NCBI GenBank assembly: GCA_020883125.1
Contig: JAHREW010000037.1
Location: 1 to 59,111, forward strand
Direction: 5' to 3'
Length of the DNA stretch: 59,111 nucleotides
From: Microcoleus sp. CAWBG506
Lineage (GTDB): Bacteria; Cyanobacteriota; Cyanobacteriia; Cyanobacteriales; Microcoleaceae
Shown here: positions 51,993-59,111 of the stretch, in pieces
Numbering within the stretch: the stretch's first letter is position 1
Layout of the letters: the number at the start of each line of letters is the position of its first letter
Translations under genes and position numbers: made by a program
Notes under the pieces: generated by a model
Told to the model about the DNA's origin: nothing
The model's database searches: none
The model's input: the letters and a program-made list of their open reading frames with translations, nothing else

Positions 51993-54131
51993 ATGTCCAA
52001 AAAAAATCAAAATTTCGAGCCTCATCTATGGACTTCGCTATCTCTATTCTGGGATGGGATATACAACGTTGATAGTGTTGGTCAACCGATTATTCCTCCC
52101 AAATCTCCAATTGATAATCAGTCCGTCTGTTATGATTGTACAAGAGGTTTGTTGAAGATTCATTCTATATGTTGGGAGAGAAGAGATAGAATACCAGATT
52201 CCATAGGTGGTGAGAATATTGCGGTTAGGATAGGGCATCATAAAGGAAATACATCCTCTGGTGTTGCTGTTGATTTCACGCCCTATGAACAAGTGTTAGT
52301 GATACCGATACAGATACTCAAAATCGAGCAAGTCAATACTCTGATGCTTCGTATCTACAGATGTGTCCCAAGCGATATTGGTGAAGACCAAGTAGATGTT
52401 GAACATCAAGTGGGAAAAAATGAGAACTATCTTGTGTATCAAGAAATCCTCGATCGGGTCGAAATCGATGGCCTTCAGACTATCGAGACACTCGTCTTGA
52501 AAGAAACTCATTCTGATTTTTCCAGGCGAATTGCAAACTACTGGGGAGTAGAGGACTTCGCTAACTGGTATCACCATACTTATAGCATCGAAGTCTGGAT
52601 CTCAATTATACCTGGAGCCTTTATAGAAGCTGATGGTGTTCATAATCCAAAGCAAAGAGTTGGAAACACTGTACACAGTCAGATGAGGAATGAGACTAAT
52701 GGGAATGGCTTGACTAATCGAATTACGATAAAAAATGCAATACACGGAGATAATACAGAAGCTGTTGAGGATGTCATCAAGATACCTGAAAATCCAAAAA
52801 ACGCTCGAATACGGGCTTGCGATCATTTAAACTACAACTATAACTTTGAACGGAGGAAGGACTCTTTCAAGTGGCTCAGCGATTTTTCCCGCGTTCAGCG
52901 CCTGCTGAGAAATCAAAAAATATTCTTCGAGTATCTTCGTCACATAGAAGGCTATCTTCAAGCGAAACCCAATGCAGAGTTACTCGAAGCATTAGAGTTC
53001 TTTGAAGACCAAGCCTATTTTCCAACAACCCAAGCGATCCCAATTGGTGTCCTATCCTCATCATGCTTTAGTGAGTTAGTTACTCGTGCTTACGCTATCT
53101 ATGATGTGGGAGTCCGCTCTTGCCACGGAGGACTCACGCATAGATTTCAATGGCACGCTATCATCCATTTGATGACGAACAGGCATACAACCGCTATTGC
53201 TCAGGGATTCTACCACTCAGCCTTAGAACTGTATTGCGCGGCCCGTGGTTCTCTCTTCAAGACTACCAATAGACAAAATTCCGAATTTACAATCGATCTT
53301 TGGAGGTTTTTATTTGACCGATTCGATAAATATACAACAAAGGATAGTCCACAGTCGGCTCTGATTGTTAAATATCCCGAGCAATATGATGATGAGCTAC
53401 ATTATGCTGAGCAGGCTTATATGGCATTACTGGATTTCCCAAAGAATCCTCGGATAACTCAAGACTTTATAATGGAATTAGGGACTAAGCCAGGTAAGCT
53501 AACCTCAAGCTCGATATTTGTCTCAATTCTCTTACAGAGTAACTGTATGATTCCTAACAAGCTTCATAATTGGATCGAACAGTATTTAAGCCACTTAGGG
53601 CTGATATCAGGAGATGATTTCGCTGTTTACACAGATGAACGATTAAAATGGGGGTGTCTAATTAGCTCTGATGAGTGGGCGGAGATTGACGCAGAACTAG
53701 AGCTTCGGCGCATTCATTTTCACAATCTTTCGCATATAGCATCTAAACTTCGCTCTTTTTTCTTGGAGGCTGTGGTTTCAGTTCGAGTGATTTCAGAATT
53801 TTATAGCAACCCTGGATTGATTCCATCCGAAAGCCCACATTGTAAAGCTATTTTCATAAAAAGTATGGCAGATATACCGCTGGCAAATATATTTGAAGAA
53901 GTGGCTCCATACGTGCGTATTCTGAGTTTATTGCGCCAATTTTGTAGTGATGGAAAACCATTATTTTCAAAAATGATAGACTGTGAAAATAATAGTATCG
54001 ACTGTCTCATAAAAACAGATTCAACTTTGCTGACTCAGGAAGAAATAGATACATTAAAGGCTCGGAGCCGCTTAAGTATCAAAGCCAATAAATCTGATGG
54101 TTGGAATACAAAAGGTATAGCATTTTTTTAA
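51993..54131 (+). CDS. Large protein of unknown function in GT2/methyltransferase operon
   Basis: I do not recognise this 712-residue protein. No signal peptide and no membrane segments. Residues about 10-230 look beta-rich (VAVDFTPYEQVLVIPIQILK, TLMLRIYRCVPSD, YSIEVWISIIPGAFIE). Residues about 285-712 look alpha-helical, with conserved-looking Cys/His-containing stretches such as RSCHGGLTHRFQWHAIIHLM and SLIKYPEQYDD-like acidic parts, and near the end RRIHFHNLSHIASKLRSFF. It starts six bases after the GT2 stop, so it is certainly cotranscribed. An enzyme or scaffold acting on the same substrate as the GT2 is likely, but no function is claimed. Confidence 0.75.
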   Translation: MSKKNQNFEPHLWTSLSLFWDGIYNVDSVGQPIIPPKSPIDNQSVCYDCTRGLLKIHSICWERRDRIPDSIGGENIAVRIGHHKGNTSSGVAVDFTPYEQVLVIPIQILKIEQVNTLMLRIYRCVPSDIGEDQVDVEHQVGKNENYLVYQEILDRVEIDGLQTIETLVLKETHSDFSRRIANYWGVEDFANWYHHTYSIEVWISIIPGAFIEADGVHNPKQRVGNTVHSQMRNETNGNGLTNRITIKNAIHGDNTEAVEDVIKIPENPKNARIRACDHLNYNYNFERRKDSFKWLSDFSRVQRLLRNQKIFFEYLRHIEGYLQAKPNAELLEALEFFEDQAYFPTTQAIPIGVLSSSCFSELVTRAYAIYDVGVRSCHGGLTHRFQWHAIIHLMTNRHTTAIAQGFYHSALELYCAARGSLFKTTNRQNSEFTIDLWRFLFDRFDKYTTKDSPQSALIVKYPEQYDDELHYAEQAYMALLDFPKNPRITQDFIMELGTKPGKLTSSSIFVSILLQSNCMIPNKLHNWIEQYLSHLGLISGDDFAVYTDERLKWGCLISSDEWAEIDAELELRRIHFHNLSHIASKLRSFFLEAVVSVRVISEFYSNPGLIPSESPHCKAIFIKSMADIPLANIFEEVAPYVRILSLLRQFCSDGKPLFSKMIDCENNSIDCLIKTDSTLLTQEEIDTLKARSRLSIKANKSDGWNTKGIAFF

Positions 54132-54202
54132 ATTTTTAAATGAGATGTTATTAAAACATAACAAAGTTCCGTTGTATAGACTTGAAGGTAAGACAAATTA
54201 AG

Positions 54203-54904
54203 ATGATAAATCTATCAAAAAAACTGGGATTGGTGCAAATAATAATACAATCTGTAACCCAAAAACCTAGAAGAATAGTCGAATGTTATCTTAGCTCGAA
54301 CGAGGTCAAAAAATTGCATATTGGATGTGGAGAGAATTTCCTTGAAGGTTGGCTGAATAATGATTCTATCCCAGTTTCCAATAAAATTATTTTTATGGAT
54401 GCTACTAAAAAATTACCTTTTGATGATAATAGATTTGACTATATATTTAGTGAACACATGATAGAGCATATTACTTACACTCAGGGAGGCTTAATGCTTT
54501 CGGAGTGCTTCCGAGTTTTGAAGTCAGGAGGTAAGTTGAGAATATCAACGCCTAATCTTCAATTTTTAATCGATCTTTATACAGAAAACAAAACCGAAAT
54601 ACAACTTGAATTTATAAAGCATTCATCAGATATATGGATTGAAAAATCTCCCCACTATAAAAATGGTCTTAGCTTTCATGAGACATTCGTTATTAATAAT
54701 TATATGCGGGCGTGGGGGCATCAGTTTATTTACAACGAGAGAGTCTTGCGTGATTTGCTAGAAAAAGTCGGATTTGTAAAAATTCATAGGGTTAATGTTT
54801 GCCAAAGTCAAGACAGATGTCTAGAAAATTTAGAGAACGTTTCTCGAAAGCCTCCAGGCTTGATAGCTTTAGAGTCTTTGGTCGTTGATTGTACAAAACC
54901 ATGA
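54203..54904 (+). CDS. Class I SAM-dependent methyltransferase
   Basis: A 233-residue protein from ATG 54203 (the frame is open to TTG 54182). KKLHIGCGENFLEGWLNNDS is motif I, FMDATKKLPFDDNRFDYIFS motif II-IV, EHMIEHITY and RVLKSGGKLRISTPNLQF motif V-VI. The HIGCG...GWxNxD variant is frequent in methyltransferases of polysaccharide and glycan clusters (often annotated as SAM-methyltransferase in capsule loci). The gene is AT-rich. It follows the unknown gene by about 70 bases. O-methylation of a sugar is a reasonable guess. Confidence 0.8.
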   Translation: MINLSKKLGLVQIIIQSVTQKPRRIVECYLSSNEVKKLHIGCGENFLEGWLNNDSIPVSNKIIFMDATKKLPFDDNRFDYIFSEHMIEHITYTQGGLMLSECFRVLKSGGKLRISTPNLQFLIDLYTENKTEIQLEFIKHSSDIWIEKSPHYKNGLSFHETFVINNYMRAWGHQFIYNERVLRDLLEKVGFVKIHRVNVCQSQDRCLENLENVSRKPPGLIALESLVVDCTKP

Positions 54905-55024
54905 GTTTATCTGGATTTATTATTCTTCTCGAATTCAAAATTTTCTGCTTTCAGTTCTGGCTTGAAGCATTTAAAAATAGAATAAGTGCTAGTATAGCTT
55001 TTGTTGTTTAATCCAATAACATTT

Positions 55025-55702
55025 ATGAATCATTTAGAGCTTTTATGGACAACTGGAGAAATTCAAATACGGTATCAGTCAATTTTGGATGCAGGCGGTA
55101 CACTCCATGCACCTATTCTCGCGCAATATTTGAATAATAGATTTGGTCTGCGTGCTGAAAATGCCTTAGAAGCCTTTTCCGGTGCAGGTTTTATTGGTTT
55201 TCATCTCCTAAGTGAGGGAATTGCGAATAAGATGACTTTTCTCGACATTAACCCTATGGCAATCGAGTCTGTTTTAAAGACCATTCGAGCTAATAATTTA
55301 TTAAAAAAATGTTCTGCATACTGCGGGGACAATTTAGAGCCATTGCCTACAGAATCTAAGTTTAATCTTGTGGTGGGAAACCCACCTTGGTCATTCAAGT
55401 GCCAGGGCGATACCAAAGGTTTGATTGAAAGCGATCCAGGCTGGCGTATTCACAGGTCGTTCTATAAAGGAATCGCAAAACACTTACAACCGGGTGGAAT
55501 GGTTGTTCTTCTTGAATGGAAACCATATGAAATAGAGCCTTCAGGGTCAGGCAGAGAATCTTGGGATATTAGACCTCGACCACCTCAGTTTGATTTCCTG
55601 GAAATGATTGAAGCTGGAGGATTGCGGCATATTGAGACTGTCTCGCTGGAGGGGGGATGGCGTGGTCTACATTCCGTGGTTTCAATGAAAATCAATGAAT
55701 AG
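55025..55702 (+). CDS. SAM-dependent methyltransferase with NPPW motif
   Basis: A 225-residue protein from ATG 55025 (an upstream in-frame TTG at 55001 is less likely). Motif I ALEAFSGAGFIGFHLL, FLDINPMAIESVLKTI (acidic loop), and catalytic motif NLVVGNPPWSFKC; the (N/D)PP(Y/F/W) motif is typical of methyltransferases that act on planar nitrogens, such as glutamine N5 (PrmC), or DNA/RNA bases. GGMVVLLEWKPYEIEPSGSG follows. It lies 120 bases after the other methyltransferase, so cotranscription is possible but not certain. Substrate unknown. Confidence 0.78.
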   Translation: MNHLELLWTTGEIQIRYQSILDAGGTLHAPILAQYLNNRFGLRAENALEAFSGAGFIGFHLLSEGIANKMTFLDINPMAIESVLKTIRANNLLKKCSAYCGDNLEPLPTESKFNLVVGNPPWSFKCQGDTKGLIESDPGWRIHRSFYKGIAKHLQPGGMVVLLEWKPYEIEPSGSGRESWDIRPRPPQFDFLEMIEAGGLRHIETVSLEGGWRGLHSVVSMKINE

Positions 55703-56303
55703 AAAATACCGCTCAAAGCTCGATCACACGATGGAAGCTTTGATTGCAGCCATCATGCGCTGTCATTTATTCAAAATACTGACTTCCAACGATGACATCG
55801 ATGTGAAGGGGTGCATCTCACATTTGTAAATGTATACGAGATCGCAAGGATTTCAAAGACCGATTTTTGTGTTTTTGCAAAACAGAGATGCACCCATTTG
55901 AAGCCTGTAATGAAATACCTCAAAGCTGTTTCATCATGCCTTGAGTGTAGCGCAATTGTTCGTTTTCCAAAGAGCAATCGCCCTTATTGTCCGAAAGTGT
56001 GATCGCTCATCTCCCATCCCTATCAACATGGGACTCAACCATTTACACCCATAACACTCAACACTTTCTGCGGTAAATCGAAAATTTAGTGATTTTGAAG
56101 ACAATTCCCGACTAAACAGCTGATCGCACGCCTCAATTTTCCACCGGATCTAAAATTCACCTAAAGTTCTCGCGGGCGATCGCAAAACCCTCCCTAAGAT
56201 ATAACTTAGAGGGCGATCGGTCTCACACCCGATTCAGGAGCAAATGTCAAGCACCTGAAAACCCCAAACTACCGAGCCGCAAGACAGGGAGGTTATCAAA
56301 ATC
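55703..56303. other. 600-base intergenic region upstream of fbp
   Basis: No gene recognised; short frames here have no protein-like features. It holds an inverted repeat (GGGGTGCATCTC near 55807 and GAGATGCACCC near 55885, about 90 bp overall, possibly a MITE-like element), HIP1-related GCGATCGC sites, and the fbp ribosome site GGGAGG at about 56287-56292. The fbp promoter is presumably here but no clear box stands out. Confidence 0.5.
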
Positions 56304-57377
56304 ATGGTACAAGCGCCGACAGGAGAAACCCGTCAGGGTCCGATCGATCAGGTGCAAGCCTTAGACCGCGATTGCACTACTCTATCCCGTCACGTACTCC
56401 AGCAACTTCACAGCTTTAGTGCAGATGCTCAGGATCTCAGTGCCCTGATGAATCGCATCGGATTAGCTGCCAAGCTGATCGCCAGGAGACTCAGCAGGGC
56501 CGGGTTAATGGAAGATGCTTTAGGGTTTACAGGGGGTGTAAACGTCCAGGGAGAATCCGTCAAAAAGATGGATATCTATGCCAATGAAGTGTTTATCTCG
56601 GTATTCCAGCAAAGCGGACTGGTCTGCCGCTTGGCTTCGGAGGAAATGGAAAAACCCTACTATATTCCCGAAAACTGTCCGATCGGGCGCTACAGTCTGC
56701 TCTACGACCCCATAGACGGTTCTTCCAATCTCGACACCAATCTCAATGTCGGTTCCATATTCAGCATCCGCAAGCAAGAGGGGGACGACGAAGACGGCTC
56801 CGCTTCAGACTTGCTGCAACACGGACACAAACAAATCGCCGCGGGCTACGTGCTCTACGGCCCCAGTACCATGCTGGTTTATTCGATCGGGCAGGGCGTT
56901 CATTCCTTTACCCTCGATCCCAGCTTGGGCGAGTTTATTCTATCAACCGAAAACATCAAGATTCCAGACAGCGGCCCGGTTTACAGTGTCAATGAAGGCA
57001 ACTTCTGGCAGTGGGAGGAATTTTATCGGGATTACATTCGCTACGTGCACCGCAATCAAGGCTACAGCGCCCGGTACAGCGGGGCTTTGGTGGGAGATTT
57101 TCACCGGATTTTATTTCAGGGAGGTGTGTTTTTGTACCCCGGAACGGTGAAAAAACCCGAAGGCAAATTGCGCTTGCTCTACGAATCGGCTCCTTTGGCG
57201 TTTTTGATGGAACAAGCCGGAGGGCGGGCTACTACGGGTATTCAAGACATCTTGGACGTGGTGCCGACTCAACTTCATGAGCGCACGCCCTTGATTATCG
57301 GTAGTAAAGAAAATGTAGCGCTGGTTGAGTCTTTTATTCAAGATCGATCGCGCAATCCGAGAACACTTGAGCAGTAA
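56304..57377 (+). CDS. fbp: Fructose-1,6-bisphosphatase class 1
   Basis: A 357-residue class 1 FBPase: [30 protein letters not shown] (active-site Glu), the metal-site [61 protein letters not shown]. It hydrolyses fructose-1,6-bisphosphate to fructose-6-phosphate in gluconeogenesis and the Calvin cycle. Good ribosome site upstream. Followed by tal; in cyanobacteria fbp, tal, zwf and opcA commonly form a cluster for the oxidative pentose phosphate pathway, so zwf is expected just beyond the window. Confidence 0.96.
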   Translation: MVQAPTGETRQGPIDQVQALDRDCTTLSRHVLQQLHSFSADAQDLSALMNRIGLAAKLIARRLSRAGLMEDALGFTGGVNVQGESVKKMDIYANEVFISVFQQSGLVCRLASEEMEKPYYIPENCPIGRYSLLYDPIDGSSNLDTNLNVGSIFSIRKQEGDDEDGSASDLLQHGHKQIAAGYVLYGPSTMLVYSIGQGVHSFTLDPSLGEFILSTENIKIPDSGPVYSVNEGNFWQWEEFYRDYIRYVHRNQGYSARYSGALVGDFHRILFQGGVFLYPGTVKKPEGKLRLLYESAPLAFLMEQAGGRATTGIQDILDVVPTQLHERTPLIIGSKENVALVESFIQDRSRNPRTLEQ

Positions 57378-57439
57378 AGGAAGTTCGGCAAGCGATTGTG
57401 TAACGGATGTAACGGATGTAATGGAGGTCAGGAAGCAAC

Positions 57440-57527
57440 AATGTTTTGATTCCAAATTGCCAATTCTCAATTTCCAATTTCCAATTCTCAATTTCCAATT
57501 TCTAATTCCCAATTATCCAATATCAAA
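57440..57527. repeat. AATTTCC/AATTCTC heptad-type tandem repeat
   Basis: Degenerate heptamers of CCAATTT/CCAATTC/TCAATTT between fbp and tal. Another STRR-like array at a gene junction; it may modulate readthrough between the two genes. No terminator seen. Confidence 0.8.
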
Positions 57528-57544
57528 TTGTAGGAGTTACAGTA

Positions 57545-58699
57545 ATGACGGAAACTACAAAGAATCACCTGTTAGAAATCAAAGAAATTGGCCAGAGTAT
57601 CTGGATGGACAATTTGACTCGCAATCTGATCGAGTCCGGCGAACTCAAAAAGATGATTGAAAGTCGGGGGCTGCGAGGGATTACATCGAATCCGGCTATT
57701 TTTGAGAAGGCGATCGCGGGCAATGTGATTTACGATGCGGATATTGAAGCTGGCATCCGGGCGGGTAAATCTGTACTCGAAATTTACGAATCTCTAGTTT
57801 TTGAAGATATCCGCAACGCTTGCGATATATTCGCTCCAGTGTACGAAGAGTCCAAAGGTTTGGACGGCTACATCAGCATTGAAGTGCCACCGACGATCGC
57901 CAACGATACCGAAAGCACGATTAGCGAAGCCCTACGCTATTATCAGGCGATCGGCAAACCAAATGTGATGATCAAGATTCCGGGAACTGCTCAAGGATTG
58001 CCCGCCGTCGAACGAGTCATCAGCGAAGGGATTAACGTTAACGTGACTTTGCTGTTCTCCGTTGACAGCTACGTCGAAACCTTTTGGGCTTACATTCGCG
58101 GCTTGGAAGCGCGAGCAGCTAAAGGTTTGGATGTCAGCAACATCGCCTCAGTTGCCAGTTTCTTCTTGAGCCGGATCGACATTAATATCGACGGTCAAAT
58201 TGACGAGAAACTCAAAAATGTCACCGATATTTCTACGAAAGCCAAACTAGAAGCGGTGAAGGGAAAAATTGCGATCGCCAATGCCAAAGTAGCTTACCAG
58301 AAGTATAAAGAGATCGTAGCGAGCGATCGCTGGCAAGCATTAGCAGCCAAGGGAGCCGAAGTGCAGCGGCTGTTGTGGGCGAGTACCAGCACCAAAAACC
58401 CTAACTACAGCGATGTGATGTACGTCGATGAATTGATAGGTCCCGACACGGTGAATACTTTGCCTCCCAACACCGTTGAGGCTTGTTTCGATCACTGCGA
58501 TGTCGCACCCCGGATTGAGAGCAATGTCGAAGAAGCTTACACGCTGATCGAAAGTCTCAAAGATCCCGACATCGACATCGATTTGGACAAAGTGATGGAA
58601 GACTTACTTCTCGACGGGATTGAGAAATTCGTCGGCCCCTTCCAATCTCTGATGGATTCCTTGGAAGAGAAAGTGCAGAAGCTCGCACCCGTCGCCTAG
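57545..58699 (+). CDS. tal: Transaldolase
   Basis: A 384-residue transaldolase of the TalB-type long class: NHLLEIKEIGQSIWMDNLTR, GLRGITSNPAIFEKAIAG, VMIKIPGTAQGLPAVERVIS with the Schiff-base Lys, INVNVTLLFSVDSYVETFWA, RLLWASTSTKNPNYSDVMYV. It transfers a three-carbon unit between sugar phosphates in the pentose phosphate pathway. ATG 57545 follows GTAGGAGTTACAGTA (GGAG at about 57532). Together with fbp it forms the first part of the expected fbp-tal-zwf-opcA cluster. Confidence 0.96.
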   Translation: MTETTKNHLLEIKEIGQSIWMDNLTRNLIESGELKKMIESRGLRGITSNPAIFEKAIAGNVIYDADIEAGIRAGKSVLEIYESLVFEDIRNACDIFAPVYEESKGLDGYISIEVPPTIANDTESTISEALRYYQAIGKPNVMIKIPGTAQGLPAVERVISEGINVNVTLLFSVDSYVETFWAYIRGLEARAAKGLDVSNIASVASFFLSRIDINIDGQIDEKLKNVTDISTKAKLEAVKGKIAIANAKVAYQKYKEIVASDRWQALAAKGAEVQRLLWASTSTKNPNYSDVMYVDELIGPDTVNTLPPNTVEACFDHCDVAPRIESNVEEAYTLIESLKDPDIDIDLDKVMEDLLLDGIEKFVGPFQSLMDSLEEKVQKLAPVA

Positions 58700-58757
58700 G
58701 CAGATATCTGTATCCTCAGAGGCAGAAGCATTTGGGAGTCCGAATAGATAATTGTTT

Positions 58758-59111
58758 AGGTTCCTAAATGCTGAGTTTTGAATCCCGAACCGGGAAAAAG
58801 TGAGACCCATGGGTCTCAAAAATCTCAAAAAGAAAAATCACCTATGATTTTGGTTCCTCAATCCTGAGTTTTGAATCCCGAACCGGGAAAAATGAGACCC
58901 ATGGGTCTCAAAAATCTCAAAAAGAAAAATCACCTATGATTTTGGTTCCTCAATCCTGAGTTTTGAATCCCGAACCGGGAAAAATGAGACCCATGGGTCT
59001 CAAAAATCTCAAAAAGAAAAATCAACTATGATTTTGGTTCCTCAATCCTGAGTTTTGAATCCCGAACCGGGAAAAAGTGAGACCCATGGGTCTCAAAAAT
59101 CCCAAAAAGAA
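58758..59111. repeat. 92-bp tandem repeat array with three palindromes per unit
   Basis: Four copies of a 92-93 bp unit, running to the window edge. Each contains AATCACCTATGATT (imperfect hairpin), TCCCGAACCGGGA (hairpin) and the perfect 16-base palindrome GAGACCCATGGGTCTC (starts at 58802, 58894, 58987 and 59079), followed by A-rich spacer. Copies differ by single bases (extra G before TGAGACC in copies 1 and 4; AATCAACT in copy 3), so amplification is recent. No open frame runs through. It lies right after tal on the tal strand. Confidence 0.9.

Noticed and set aside
55811..56002. Open frames on both strands before fbp
   Set aside because: They cover the inverted-repeat region; no homology signal, no ribosome site, poor codon pattern.
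58780..58800. tRNA-like TTTTGAATCCCGAACC
   Set aside because: Looks like a T-arm fragment, but no acceptor or anticodon arm can be built and it repeats in every 92-bp unit.
58758..59111. CRISPR array
   Set aside because: Units are identical along their whole 92 bases; there are no variable spacers.

Overview
The window reads as chromosome of a filamentous, probably non-heterocystous cyanobacterium of the Microcoleus/Oscillatoria type (genus is an inference). Direct support: photosystem II genes psbX and psb28, a ycf66 gene, a high-light-inducible protein, a clpR/clpP cluster, very many HIP1 octamers (GCGATCGC), heptanucleotide tandem repeats (STRR type) between genes, and several families of dispersed palindromic repeats.

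Layout. 1-5000: heptad repeat, YggT, psbX-ycf66, a secreted trypsin-like protease with PPC domains, a small PPC protein, an HLIP. 5000-12000: a large membrane protein, then an AT-rich three-gene island: C5 cytosine methyltransferase, Z1-domain ATPase and PD-(D/E)XK (DUF4420) nuclease, which looks like a restriction-modification-derived defence operon. 12000-24300: Uma2, beta-helix/SLH protein, psb28, moaB, a decayed gene, methyltransferase, an orphan sugar ABC permease, two nested palindromic elements, DUF1995, a frameshifted IS200/IS605-type tnpB, a cyclase plus acyl-CoA dehydrogenase operon, rfbF. 24500-25400: an RNase A-like toxin with a Sec signal peptide, overlapping a CdiI-type immunity gene. 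25600-39200: cell-surface polysaccharide and signalling genes (GH39-like hydrolase, a 1168-residue triple glycosyltransferase, TPR-methyltransferase, two hybrid histidine kinases). 39200-50900: housekeeping (LpxB-related, ComB, EI24, Ser/Thr kinase, DnaJ, a clpR/clpR-like/clpP cluster, VWA protein, two Uma2 genes, TPR, thrB). 51100-55700: an operon-like group of a GT2, a 712-residue protein I do not recognise and two methyltransferases. 56300-59111: fbp and tal (Calvin cycle/pentose phosphate), then a 92-bp tandem array running off the window.

The observations most worth following are: the stand-alone secreted RNase A-fold toxin/immunity pair with all four predicted catalytic residues at the expected spacing; the Mtase-Z1-DUF4420 operon lacking the MORC/MutL-type ATPase often seen with it; the GT2/unknown/methyltransferase island; a palindromic repeat inserted in frame inside thrB; a glycosyltransferase built of three GT domains each followed by the same helical tail; and the nearly identical 92-bp three-palindrome array downstream of tal. 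No tRNA, rRNA or CRISPR array was seen. All family calls are by eye from motifs; no database search was possible.
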